Source of the DNA: Pseudoduganella plicata
Lineage (GTDB): Bacteria; Pseudomonadota; Gammaproteobacteria; Burkholderiales; Burkholderiaceae_D
Reading direction: 5' to 3'
Assembly: GCF_004421005.1 (NCBI RefSeq)
Contig: NZ_CP038026.1
Span: 124,001 to 188,000 of the forward strand
Length of the DNA: 64,000 bases
Position 1 is the first letter of the stretch, and every line of letters starts with the position of its first letter. A program made the position numbers and the translations under genes. Below, in pieces: positions 28,991 to 37,939 of this stretch. The notes beneath the pieces are model-generated. The model was not told the DNA's origin. It was given only the letters and a program-made list of their open reading frames with translations, and did not search any database.

Positions 28991-29830
28991 TGTCGCCGGC
29001 GTCGCGGCGCTGGGTGTGGCGCCGCTGCCGTGATGACCATTTTCGCTGTGGGAATGAGGCTGTGGCGGACGCTGCGCGCGGTCCGGATGGCCAATTGCGG
29101 CAAGGGGCGTCAGCATTTGCGCGATACATTGGTCAGTCCGTCAGCCGCCGTCTTGCATGCGCGGTCGGATCGAACGCTAACCCCGGCAAGCTCCGCGGTC
29201 AAATGTATGCCGCGCTGCGCATTATCTGTCCGGATCTCCGGCGAATGCGCGCAGATACCAATCGGTAGCCTCGCCAGGCAACTGGCGGTAGTGATAAATC
29301 GATTACGCCTTCGATATTGTGCCTAATAGCGCTGGGCTTTGATCTACGCCAGCGCCTGCTTCCAGGGCCAGCTTCCAGCGTCTGCTTCTATTGTCGCCGG
29401 ATAGCGACACCCTGACTGTCGTCCCATTCTCGTTTCCTCATCGGCGCAAATCGTACAAGCGCTGGTCGGTTCCGCCCATCTCGCGCCAATCTTGCGTCCC
29501 ACCATTTTCACCTGCGAAGCCGCCATTCGCCATGACCCCGCGTGAATAGGACAGACGGATGGGATGCCAGGTGTTTATTGTGCCGGCCCGGCTTTGGTAT
29601 GAGGCTTTCCAACTTGTAATGGTGAGGACCGCCAATGCCGAGGCAGGCGGGTTGGACCCGGGTGATGCCCTGTCGGCTCGTCGATTCACGTCCTTTCTCC
29701 GACCGCGACGGTGCCGCGTTGCGCGACGTGTGCTTCGTCATGAAGGAGGCCATTGAGCACCTGCGCCAGGCTTCGTATCTGCATCCCACGCGGGCGTCAG
29801 GTGTTGGCGATTCATGCGAAGATGCGCCGC
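28991..29830. other. 840-bp region without a recognisable gene
   Basis: Between the H-NS-like gene and the LON-domain gene, every frame on both strands gives only short, low-sense peptides rich in Arg, Ser and Cys. No tRNA, repeat or terminator is apparent. The mixed base composition, lower in G/C than the flanking genes, suggests degraded former coding DNA or a long regulatory spacer. I see nothing specific in it. Confidence 0.4.
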
Positions 29831-30438
29831 ATGATACCCTTGTTCCCCTCAATACGATCCTGTTCCCGGACGGCCGCCTGGCGCTGCAGGTGTTCGAGGT
29901 GCGTTACCTGGACATGATCCGCAAATGCATCGCCAACGCCGAAGAGTTCGGCGTCGTGCCGCTGGCCCACGGCGACGAAGTGCGCAAGCCCGGCCAGCAT
30001 GAAGCGCTCGCCGGCGTCGGCACGCTGGCGAGCGTCGTCGATTGGACGGCGCCGCTGCCGGGCCTGATGCGGATCACCTGCGTAGGCACGCAGCGCTTCC
30101 GCATCGTCGAAGCTACGCAGCTGCCGCACGGCCTGTGGATGGCCGATATCGTGCGCCTGCCGCACGACCTGGAAATTCCCGTTCCGATGGACCAGCAGGA
30201 CGTCGCCAACGCGCTCGGCTCGCTGATCCGCACGCTGCAGCAACGGGGCGTGACGGGCGCGCAGATGCCGATGCAGCCGCCGTACCGGCTCGACGACAGT
30301 GGCTGGGTCGCCAACCGCTGGTGCGAGCTGCTACAGCTCGACATGATGCAGAAGGAGCTGCTGCTGGCACAGGAAAACCCCGTGCTGCGGCTGGAGCTGG
30401 TGCAGGACGCGCTGACGGAAAACGGCCTGCTGAACTGA
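29831..30438 (+). pseudogene. LON peptidase substrate-binding domain protein, apparent 5' frameshift
   Basis: The body of the gene encodes a stand-alone LON N-terminal domain: NTILFPDGRLALQVFEVRYL, then DMIRKCIANAEEFGVV, and a C-terminal helical part. Homologues of about 200 residues begin MIPLFPLNTILFPDG. Here ATG 29831 gives MIPLFP and then leaves frame at the CCCC run 29845-29848; one more C would restore a 202-residue protein. Otherwise the frame is open far upstream, but with unrelated sequence. It is not a protease itself and may be an adaptor. A sequencing deletion is as likely as a true mutation. Confidence 0.8.
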
Positions 30439-30454
30439 CGGGCCACCCGCGCGG

Positions 30455-31408
30455 TCACGCCGGCTCGATACGCGCCGGCGTCGCATGTGCGCGCACGGCC
30501 CACGTCACGCCGGCCACCAGCAAGGCCATCGCAGCCGCTTCCAGCGGGCGTGGCCACTGCTGCCGGTACAGGAACCCTTACAGCAGTGCGAACAGCGTCT
30601 CGAACAGGATCAGCTGGCCGGACAGCGTGACGGGCACGCGCCGGCTGGCCACGTTCCACAACTGATTGCCGATCACGGAAGCGCCCAATGCCAGCAGGGC
30701 GTTGAACAGCCAGAAGCGGCCCCAGTCACGTCCGCTGGCGGCGCCCGCGGCACCTGTCACGCTGTCGTGCCACAGCGCGAACGCGAGAAGCCCCACCAGC
30801 ACGGCAATCGCGCCCGACATCAGGCCGTACAGCGCCGACCATTCGCCGCTGCTGAAGTGATGATTCTTCTTCAGGTAGCGGGCGTTGTCGACGGCATACC
30901 ACGTCCAGCAGGCCAGCGCGCCACCGGCACACAGCACCCCGGTCAGCGTCCGCCACAGCGGCCTGCCGGCGGCCTGCGCATGCCCGAAAGCGTCCACGTT
31001 GATGCAGGCGATGCCGGCGCCCACGATCAGCAGTGGCATGGCCAGCTGGCGCAGCGGCACGGCGCCCGCATCGCGGCGCCCCATCAGGGTGACGGTGATC
31101 GGCAGCACGCCGATGATCAGCGACGTGGGCGCCACGCCCGCCAGCCGCACGCCCAACGCCAGCAGCGTGTAGTAAATCAGGTTGCCCGCCAGTGCCTGGC
31201 GCAGCAGCGCTTCGAGGTCGGTCCGGTCCAGCCGGGCCGCCAGGCCGCGCAGCTTTGGCAGCAGCAGCGTCAGGGCCATCGCGCCGTAGGCCATGTAGCG
31301 GCCCAGGGCCAGTTCCAGCGGGGTGAACGCCATCAGCAGCTCCGGCACGATGAACACCATGCCCCAGAATGCGCCTGCCAGCAGGCCGCATGCCACTCCT
31401 TGCCACAT
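30455..31408 (-). pseudogene. EamA/DMT family transporter with in-frame stop
   Basis: The frame from 31408 encodes a ten-helix drug/metabolite transporter (MWQGVACGLLAGAFWGMVFI; later GASVIGNQLWNVASRRVPVT). At 30578-30580 it meets TAA at codon 277, yet the same frame continues GFLYRQQWPRPLEAAAMALL to a TGA at 30455, the expected last helix and tail. A single change from TAC or TAT (Tyr) to TAA explains it. The truncated product would lose the tenth helix. Substrate unknown. It could be a recent null allele or a base error. Confidence 0.85.
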
Positions 31409-31490
31409 CGTCTGTCTTTCTCGTCGTTAAAGCTGCGACAGTGTCGCACAGCTTGCGCTAAGGTGGGGGGCAGCGAAAGTGGAGGAGATC

Positions 31491-32855
31491 ATGACCGACA
31501 GGAGCAGCAATGAAGACATCATTGCGGGACTGCGCCAGGATGCGCGGCCTTTGGCACAACCGGACGACCTGAACGCAGTGCTGGAACAGATCGGCGACGC
31601 CTCCATCGTGCTGTTGGGCGAGGCGACCCACGGCACGCGCGAGTTCTACCAGTTGCGGGCCGAGATCAGCAAACGGCTGATCGTCGAGAAGGGCTTCGAC
31701 GCGCTGGCCGTCGAGGCGGACTGGCCGGACGCGCTGCGCGTCAGCCGCTACGTGCAGCACGGCGGCGACGACATGACCGCCGAAGGTGCGCTGTCCGGCT
31801 TCAAGCGCTTTCCCCAATGGATGTGGCGCAATCAGGAGATCGTCGAACTGGTGAACTGGCTGCGCGTGCACAACGGCCACGTGGCCAGCGCTGCGCGCAA
31901 GGCGGGCTTCTACGGCCTCGATCTGTACAGCATGGCGCAGTCCATGCATGCGGTGATCGCCTACCTGGAGAACGTCGATCCGGAAGCGGCGGCGCGGGCG
32001 CGCCAGCGCTATGCGTGCATCGACCATATGGCCGAGGACCCGCAACGCTACGGCTACGCCACCACGTTCGGCATGAAGGAGGATTGCGAGCGCGAGGTGG
32101 TGCGCCAGCTGATGGAACTGACACGGCAAGCCAATGAACACGTCCGTGCCGGCGCCGGTCTCGTGCCGGACGAGCTGTTTTACGCGCAGCAGAATGCCCG
32201 CGTGGCCCGCAATGCGGAAACCTACTACCGTTCGATGTTCCAGAGCCGCGATGAGTCGTGGAACGTGCGCGACTCGCACATGGCCGAAACGCTGGAGGCG
32301 CTGCGCGAGCACATTGCCCAGCGCACGGGCAAGCCGGCGAAAGTGGTCGTGTGGGCCCACAACTCGCACCTGGGCGATGCGCGCGCCACCGAGATGGGCG
32401 AGGGCGGACAGCTCAACCTGGGACAGCTGGTGCGCGAGCGCTACCGGCCCGAGGACACCTTCCTGCTGGGCTTTACGACGCACACGGGCACCGTGACGGC
32501 GGCCACGGACTGGGACGGCCCGGCGGAGCTGAAGGGGCTGGTGCCGTCGCGCCAGGACAGCGTGGAGCGGCTGATGCACGAGGTCTCCGTCAGCAGCGGA
32601 TGGGCGCGTTTCCTGCTGCCGATCCGCGGCCGCGACAGCATGCTGGCACGGCTGCCGTCACGCTGCCTGGAACGGGCGATCGGCGTCATCTACCGGCCAG
32701 GCACGGAGCGCCACAGCCACTACTTTCATGCCGACGCGGCGAAGCAGTTCGATGCACTGATCCACGTCGACAGCAGCACGGCCCTGCAGCCGCTGGAGCG
32801 CTCGGCGCTGTGGCAGCAGGACGAGGTGCCCGAGACCTATCCGTCAGGCCTGTAG
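31491..32855 (+). CDS. Erythromycin esterase family protein
   Basis: A 454-residue member of the erythromycin esterase / succinoglycan-biosynthesis-like family. ATG 31491 is preceded by GGAGGAG; an upstream in-frame GTG at 31479 is less likely. The catalytic region is LLGEATHGTREFYQLRAEIS near residue 40, with further conserved segments VEADWPDALRVSRYV and WAHNSHLGDARATEMG containing the metal or base histidines. Most family members have no shown macrolide activity, so drug resistance should not be assumed. The 3' end overlaps the convergent DUF1294 gene by 12 bases. Confidence 0.9.
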   Translation: MTDRSSNEDIIAGLRQDARPLAQPDDLNAVLEQIGDASIVLLGEATHGTREFYQLRAEISKRLIVEKGFDALAVEADWPDALRVSRYVQHGGDDMTAEGALSGFKRFPQWMWRNQEIVELVNWLRVHNGHVASAARKAGFYGLDLYSMAQSMHAVIAYLENVDPEAAARARQRYACIDHMAEDPQRYGYATTFGMKEDCEREVVRQLMELTRQANEHVRAGAGLVPDELFYAQQNARVARNAETYYRSMFQSRDESWNVRDSHMAETLEALREHIAQRTGKPAKVVVWAHNSHLGDARATEMGEGGQLNLGQLVRERYRPEDTFLLGFTTHTGTVTAATDWDGPAELKGLVPSRQDSVERLMHEVSVSSGWARFLLPIRGRDSMLARLPSRCLERAIGVIYRPGTERHSHYFHADAAKQFDALIHVDSSTALQPLERSALWQQDEVPETYPSGL

Positions 32856-33119
32856 GACGAGGAACGCTGCGGCGGCCAGGTTGACGACAGCCGTGAGCCA
32901 GAACCTGAACCGGAACGACGTCTTCGCAGTCTTGTGGCGCAGCCGTTGTTGCGCCACGAAGGCCGCGGGCCAGCCGCCCAGGAGGCCGAGCAGCAGCAGC
33001 GTGTTTTCCGGCGTGCGGCGGCGGCCCTGGCGGGCGGCCGATTTGTCCCGGGCGTACGCAATGTACGTGGCGAGGTTCAGGCAGGCGAGGGCTGCGGCCA
33101 GGAGGGCGACTGGGTTCAT
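32844..33119 (-). CDS. DUF1294 small membrane protein
   Basis: A 91-residue protein with two or three hydrophobic segments: ALLAAALACLNLATYIAYA at the N-terminus and a C-terminal helix ending FLVLQA. Between them lie KSAARQGRRRTPENTLLLLG and GGWPAAFVAQQRLRHKTAK, the hallmark of DUF1294. I start it at 33119 (MNPVALL). Some homologues carry an N-terminal cold-shock domain, absent here. Function unknown. Its end overlaps the esterase-like gene on the other strand. Confidence 0.85.
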   Translation of the reverse strand: MNPVALLAAALACLNLATYIAYARDKSAARQGRRRTPENTLLLLGLLGGWPAAFVAQQRLRHKTAKTSFRFRFWLTAVVNLAAAAFLVLQA

Positions 33120-33128
33120 GAGAGCGTC

Positions 33129-33176
33129 GGGGACTGGCATCTCGCGGGCCCTTCGGCCCGACAGGACCCAGTCCCC
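33129..33176. repeat. Two-tier inverted repeat between trpS and DUF1294
   Basis: The outer arms GGGGACTGG (33129-33137) and CCAGTCCCC (33168-33176) enclose an inner hairpin CGGGCC-CTTC-GGCCCG (33145-33160). It lies downstream of trpS on the minus strand and just upstream of the DUF1294 start. No U-tract follows. The outer arm resembles that of the 24921-24973 element. Confidence 0.65.
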
Positions 33177-33197
33177 AGCTGAATCACAAGCAGGCCG

Positions 33198-34271
33198 TTA
33201 GAAGTACGTCAGGCCCAGTGCCGCCTTGACCTCGTCGGCCGTCTTTGCCGCCACTTCGCGCGCGCGCATCGTGCCTTCCTTCAGCAGCTGCATGACGTAG
33301 CCCTTGTCCTTGGCGTATTCCTCGCGGCGCGCGCGGATCGGACCCAGCATCTCCTGCAGCACCGCTTCCAGGCGCTTCTTGACGATGGAGTCGCCCAGGC
33401 CGCCGCGGGTGTAGTGCGCCTTCATCTCTTCCAGCGCGGCCTTGTCCGTGTCGAACGCGTCCAGGTAGATGAAGGCAACGTTGCCTTCCAGGTGGCCGGG
33501 GTCCTGCACGCGCAGGTGCAGCGGGTCGGTGTAGACTTTTTTCACGGCGGCGGTGATCTCGTCGGCCGAAGCGCCCAGGTTGATCGTGTTGCCCAGCGAT
33601 TTGCTCATCTTGGCCTTGCCGTCGATGCCCGGCAGGCGGCCGATTTCCGGCACCAGCGCCTTGCATTCGACGAGGACATCCTTGCCCGCCAGGCGGTTGA
33701 AGCGGCGCACGATCTCGTTGGTCTGTTCGATCATCGGGATCTGGTCTTCACCGACAGGCACGATGGACGCCTTGAACGCCGAGATGTCGGCCGCCTGCGA
33801 GGCCGGATAGGTCAGGAAGCCGGCCGGGATGTCGCGCTCGAAGCCGCGCAGCACGATTTCCGCCTTGACCGTCGGGTTGCGTTCCAGGCGCGCCACGGTC
33901 ACCATGTTCAGGTAATAGAACGTCAGTTCGGCCAGTTCCGGGATCTGCGACTGGATCAGGATCGTCGACTTGGACGGGTCGATGCCCACGGCCAAGTAGT
34001 CCAGCGCCACTTCCACGACGTTGCGGTGCACCTTGTTGGTGTCGTCCATATTGTCGGTCAGGGCCTGCGAGTCGGCCAGCATGATGTACTGCTTGTATTG
34101 GTGCTGGTATTCGACGCGGCTCCTCAGGCTGCCCACGAAGTGACCCAGGTGCAGCGGGCCGGTAGGGCGGTCGCCCGTCAGGATGACGGCCGGCGTGGCG
34201 CTTTTCACGGCGTCGGCGGAGGTAATGACGGCGGACTCGCTGGAGTCTTGCTGGCTCGGATCTTGGCTCAT
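33198..34271 (-). CDS. trpS: Tryptophanyl-tRNA synthetase
   Basis: This class I aminoacyl-tRNA synthetase charges tRNA-Trp. The 357-residue product has the HIGH-type motif PLHLGH near residue 40 and KMSKS in [10 protein letters not shown] near 220, both intact. An N-terminal Ser/Gln-rich stretch of about 25 residues ([15 protein letters not shown]) precedes the catalytic core. The start at 34271 has no strong ribosome-binding site, so a start at a later codon is possible. It is a single gene with no recognisable attenuator upstream. Confidence 0.97.
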   Translation of the reverse strand: MSQDPSQQDSSESAVITSADAVKSATPAVILTGDRPTGPLHLGHFVGSLRSRVEYQHQYKQYIMLADSQALTDNMDDTNKVHRNVVEVALDYLAVGIDPSKSTILIQSQIPELAELTFYYLNMVTVARLERNPTVKAEIVLRGFERDIPAGFLTYPASQAADISAFKASIVPVGEDQIPMIEQTNEIVRRFNRLAGKDVLVECKALVPEIGRLPGIDGKAKMSKSLGNTINLGASADEITAAVKKVYTDPLHLRVQDPGHLEGNVAFIYLDAFDTDKAALEEMKAHYTRGGLGDSIVKKRLEAVLQEMLGPIRARREEYAKDKGYVMQLLKEGTMRAREVAAKTADEVKAALGLTYF

Positions 34272-34484
34272 GTACGGAGGCTTTCGTTTGGCCCCCGCCG
34301 GGCTGCGCCATGAAAAACGCCACCTGGCAGAGGCGGCGTTGATATTGAAATCACATCACTTTGCAGTGGCCGCGCGCTGTGAGCGGCGCCACCAGAAGAA
34401 GACAGAGCGATGGGATTGATGGAATTTCATGCCGGTATGTTTACAGTTTGGCGCCGCCGTGTCAAGCGACGGCGCCGTCAACCG

Positions 34485-34955
34485 TCAATAGCGGCGCGGA
34501 TTGTCCGGGCGATCGTCGCGGCGGTTCGGCACGCCGTCGCCATCGCGGTCGCGGTCGGCGCGGTTCGGCACGCCGTCGCGGTCGCGGTCATGGTAGCTCT
34601 GGCCGTTCGGCGTGCGGTCGACACGGTTGGGGATGCCGTCGCCGTCCCGGTCGCCGCGGCGCCATTCGCCGCGGGCGAATTCCCAGCGGCCGTTGCGCTC
34701 CTGCCAGGTCGGCTGCGCATAGTGGTAGCCGGCGCGTGCCCGCACATATTCGCCGCGGTGCCAGACGTAGCGGTGGCCCGTCCAGTTCCAGTAACCCGGC
34801 GTCCACACGTAGCCGCGGCGGGCCGGCGGTACCGATTCATGACGGGGCTGCGGCGGCGCCTCGCGCACCACGACAATCGCGGCGCTGGCGCTCACCGGCA
34901 CGGCGGCGGCACCGACGGAGGCGGCAAGGAAGGTGGCGATCAGCAGTTTTTTCAT
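34485..34955 (-). CDS. Exported protein with YxWxxGYW motifs and DxDGDG acidic repeats
   Basis: A 156-residue protein starting at 34955 with a GAGGAG ribosome-binding site. The signal peptide (LLIATFLAASVGAAAVPVSA) is followed by Trp/Tyr-rich strands (GYVWTPGYWNW, HRYVWHRGEYV) of the YXWGXW type, then a C-terminal run of calcium-site-like repeats such as RDGDGIPNRVDR and RDGDGVPNRRDD, similar to thrombospondin type 3 repeats. A longer paralogue with the same order lies at 42866-43522. Probably periplasmic or surface-associated and metal-binding; function unknown. Confidence 0.85.
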   Translation of the reverse strand: MKKLLIATFLAASVGAAAVPVSASAAIVVVREAPPQPRHESVPPARRGYVWTPGYWNWTGHRYVWHRGEYVRARAGYHYAQPTWQERNGRWEFARGEWRRGDRDGDGIPNRVDRTPNGQSYHDRDRDGVPNRADRDRDGDGVPNRRDDRPDNPRRY

Positions 34956-35103
34956 GATGTACTCCTCGTGTTGGTATGGCTCCATACTGACAGCCAGATG
35001 TAACGGCCGTGTGCCCGCCACCATTTAGCTTGTAAGCAATTGTTTCGTTGCGGTTATACCAACCCCACGGTAGACTTTGCGGATAACCATTCCGGAGAGT
35101 CCC

Positions 35104-37014
35104 ATGCGTCTGCGTCGTCGGCTTATCGTCCCTTCCTTTACCCTCGTTTCCTCCCTGCTGGCCGCGTCGAGCCTGGCGCAGACACCGCCGATGGCACCCG
35201 ATATCGCGCCGAAGTTCGAGGCGCCGACGGATGCGGCGGACTACGTCAAGAAAGTCGTGATGATCCCGATGCGCGACGGCGTCAAGCTGCACACGGTGAT
35301 CGTCATGCCGAAGGGCACCAGGGGTGCGCCGATCCTGCTGACGCGCACGCCGTACAATGCGGCCGGACGCGCCAGCCGCAACGCCAGTCCGTCGATGCTC
35401 GCCACGCTGCCGCAGGGCGACGAGACGTTCGTGCGCGAGGGCTATATCCGCGTGTTCCAGGACGTGCGCGGCAAGTACGGCTCCGAAGGCGACTACGTGA
35501 TGACGCGGCCCCTGCGCGGACCGCTGAACAACACGAAGACCGACCACGCGACGGACGCATGGGACACGATCGAATGGCTGGTCAAGAACGTCAAGGAGAG
35601 CAACGGCAAGGTCGGCATGCTGGGGTCCTCGTACGAAGGCTTCACGGTGCTGATGGCGCTGGCCGATCCGCATCCCGCGCTGAAGGTGGCCGTGCCGATG
35701 AGCCCCATGGTGGACGGCTGGCGCGGCGACGACTGGTTCCACAACGGCGCCTTCCGCGTCAACACGATGCACTACCTGGCCAGCCAGACGACGGCGCGCG
35801 GCAGCGGCAGGGAACTGGCGACGGGCATCTACGACGACTACGACGCCGTGCTGCGGGCCGGCTCCGTCGCCGGTTTCGCGAAACAGCATGGCCTGGACAA
35901 GCTGACCTACACGAAAAAGCTGTTCGAGCATCCGGCCTACGACAGCTACTGGCAGCACCAGGCCCTCGACCGCATCCTGGGCGCGCGCAAGCTGACCGTG
36001 CCGACAATGACGGTGGTGGGGCAGTGGGACCAGGAGGACATCTACGGCGCCTACGCGGTGTACGCGGCGCTGGAGCCGCAGGACAAGGACAACACCCTCA
36101 ATTACCTTGTCGTGGGGCCGTGGCGCCACAGCGGCGTGAATTACGACGGCTCCACCCTGGGTGCGCTGAAGTTCACGGGCGACACGGCGCTGGAGTTCCG
36201 GCGTCAGTTCCTGCAGCCCTTCCTGAACCGCCACCTGAAGGACGAGATCGTGCCGGCCACGCCGCCCGTGCTGTGGTACCAGACGGGCACGAATTACTGG
36301 CAGCACCTGGAAAGCTGGCCGCGGTCGACGGCTGCGAAAGCGGTCTACCTGCAGCCCGGCTTCAAGCTGGACTTCACGCCGCCGGCGGGAGGCGCGCCGT
36401 ATGACGAATACGTGGCCGATCCGGCCAAGCCCGTGCCGTTCGTGCCGCGGCCTGTACGCATGCTTGATCGCGACGTGTGGCAGCCATGGCTGGTGCGCGA
36501 CCAGCGTTTTGTTACCGACCGGCCGGACGTGCTGAGTTATCTGTCCGAACCGCTGCAGGTGCCCATGCTGCTGACGGGCGCACCCGTCGTCAATCTGTTC
36601 GCCGCCACCACGGGCACGGATGCCGACTGGATCGTCAAGGTCATCGATGTCTATCCGGACGAGATGCCGAACCAGCCCGCCATGGGCGGCTACCAGCTGC
36701 CGGTATCCATGGACATCTTCCGGGGCCGCTACCGCAACAGCCTGGAGTCGCCGTCGCCGGTCGTCGCCAACAAGGTGGAGCGGTACCGTTTCGCATTACC
36801 GAACGTCAACCACGTCATCCTGCCCGGCCACCGGCTGATGGTGCAGATCCAGTCGAGCTGGTTCCCGCTGTACGACCGCAATCCGCAAAGCTGGGTGCCG
36901 AACATCTTCCATGCCCAGCCGGCCGACTACGTCAAGGCAACGCAGCGCATCTACCACGCGCCGGACGCCGCCAGCTTCGTCGAACTGCCGGTCCAGATAC
37001 CCCCACCGTTCTGA
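35104..37014 (+). CDS. CocE/NonD family hydrolase, exported
   Basis: A 636-residue serine hydrolase of the X-Pro dipeptidyl-peptidase / cocaine esterase / alpha-amino-acid ester hydrolase family. GGAGAG precedes ATG 35104, and a signal peptide ends near ASSLAQ. The nucleophile is S176 in GSSYEG; VFQDVRGKYGSEG upstream and DGWRGDDWFHNGAF downstream match amino-acid ester hydrolases, and a C-terminal jelly-roll domain completes the fold. Likely a periplasmic esterase or acyl-transferase on amino-acid esters or beta-lactam-like compounds; natural substrate unknown. A long hairpin follows its stop. Confidence 0.92.
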   Translation: MRLRRRLIVPSFTLVSSLLAASSLAQTPPMAPDIAPKFEAPTDAADYVKKVVMIPMRDGVKLHTVIVMPKGTRGAPILLTRTPYNAAGRASRNASPSMLATLPQGDETFVREGYIRVFQDVRGKYGSEGDYVMTRPLRGPLNNTKTDHATDAWDTIEWLVKNVKESNGKVGMLGSSYEGFTVLMALADPHPALKVAVPMSPMVDGWRGDDWFHNGAFRVNTMHYLASQTTARGSGRELATGIYDDYDAVLRAGSVAGFAKQHGLDKLTYTKKLFEHPAYDSYWQHQALDRILGARKLTVPTMTVVGQWDQEDIYGAYAVYAALEPQDKDNTLNYLVVGPWRHSGVNYDGSTLGALKFTGDTALEFRRQFLQPFLNRHLKDEIVPATPPVLWYQTGTNYWQHLESWPRSTAAKAVYLQPGFKLDFTPPAGGAPYDEYVADPAKPVPFVPRPVRMLDRDVWQPWLVRDQRFVTDRPDVLSYLSEPLQVPMLLTGAPVVNLFAATTGTDADWIVKVIDVYPDEMPNQPAMGGYQLPVSMDIFRGRYRNSLESPSPVVANKVERYRFALPNVNHVILPGHRLMVQIQSSWFPLYDRNPQSWVPNIFHAQPADYVKATQRIYHAPDAASFVELPVQIPPPF

Positions 37015-37021
37015 GGCCACA

Positions 37022-37079
37022 GCCCGGCCCGTGTCAACATCGGGGGGACGCAAAACCCCCAACCAGACACGAGCCGGGC
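37022..37079. terminator. Two-tier hairpin after the CocE gene
   Basis: Fourteen-base outer arms (37022-37035 and 37066-37079, one mismatch) enclose an inner GGGGG / CCCCC stem (37043-37047 and 37056-37060). It begins eight bases after the stop at 37014. There is no U-tract. It probably marks the transcript end and protects the 3' end. Confidence 0.55.
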
Positions 37080-37180
37080 ACCGGGCGGAGGATCGGGCAA
37101 TCACGCCAGACCATTGCGCAACCGCGTCGGCCGCCGTGCTTCTACACTTCTCCCATCGATCAACAGACAGGGAGAACACC

Positions 37181-37924
37181 ATGACGCAACTGAACCCACA
37201 GCAAAAAATCGTCCTGATCACGGGCGCCAGCAGTGGCATCGGCGCCGCCACGGCGCGGCAGCTGGCGGCCGCCGGCCACCATGTCGTACTGGGTGCGCGC
37301 CGCACCGACCGTCTCGAACTGCTGGCCGCGCAAATCCGTGCCGCCGGCGGCAGCGCCGACTACCGGGCGCTCGACGTGACGGATGCCGGTGACGTGCAGT
37401 CGTTCGCGCTCGCGGCCCACGCAAAGCACGGCCGCATCGATGTGCTCATCAACAATGCGGGGGTGATGCCGCTGTCCCGCCTGGACGCGTTGAAACTGAA
37501 CGAGTGGGATCGCATGATCGACGTGAACGTGCGCGGCGTCCTGCACGGCATCGCCGCCGTGCTGCCGCTGATGCAGCAGGCGAAGTCCGGGCAGATCGTC
37601 AACCTGTCGTCGATCGGCGGCCACGCCGTCAGCCCGACGGCGGCCGTCTACTGCGCCACCAAGTTCGCAGTGCGCGCCATTTCGGAAGGGCTGCGGCAGG
37701 AAGTGGGTGGCGACATCCGTGTCACGGTGATCTCGCCGGGCGTGACAGAGTCGGAGCTGGCCGAGTCGATCTCGGACGAAGGCGGACGGGAAGAGATGCG
37801 CGAATTCCGCCGGATCGCCATCGGCGCCGACGCCGTCGCCCGCGCCATTGCCTATGCGATAGAACAGCCGGCAGACGTCGACGTCAGCGAAATCATCGTC
37901 CGGCCGACGGCCAGCCCGTATTAA
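37181..37924 (+). CDS. SDR family oxidoreductase (YdfG-like)
   Basis: A 247-residue classical short-chain dehydrogenase. TGASSGIG is at residues 14-21, NNAGVMPLSRL follows at the end of strand 4, and the catalytic Ser-Tyr-Lys set is in NLSSIGGHA and YCATK. R40-R41 after strand 2 favours NADPH. GGGAGAACACC lies before ATG 37181. Related proteins reduce beta-keto and hydroxy-acid substrates; the actual one is unknown. The next gene is convergent. Confidence 0.92.
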   Translation: MTQLNPQQKIVLITGASSGIGAATARQLAAAGHHVVLGARRTDRLELLAAQIRAAGGSADYRALDVTDAGDVQSFALAAHAKHGRIDVLINNAGVMPLSRLDALKLNEWDRMIDVNVRGVLHGIAAVLPLMQQAKSGQIVNLSSIGGHAVSPTAAVYCATKFAVRAISEGLRQEVGGDIRVTVISPGVTESELAESISDEGGREEMREFRRIAIGADAVARAIAYAIEQPADVDVSEIIVRPTASPY

Positions 37925-37939
37925 TATAGGCAGCGAACT

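Noticed and set aside
28991..29830. Small open frames in the spacer after the H-NS-like gene
   Set aside because: All are short, lack ribosome-binding sites and give Arg/Ser/Cys-rich peptides with no family resemblance.
29635..29830. Upstream extension of the LON-domain gene as a real N-terminus
   Set aside because: The added 65 residues have no protein character, whereas a one-base correction gives the normal MIPLFPLNTILFPDG start.
31491..32855. Macrolide resistance gene
   Set aside because: Family membership in erythromycin esterases does not imply macrolide hydrolysis; sequence alone does not support a resistance call.
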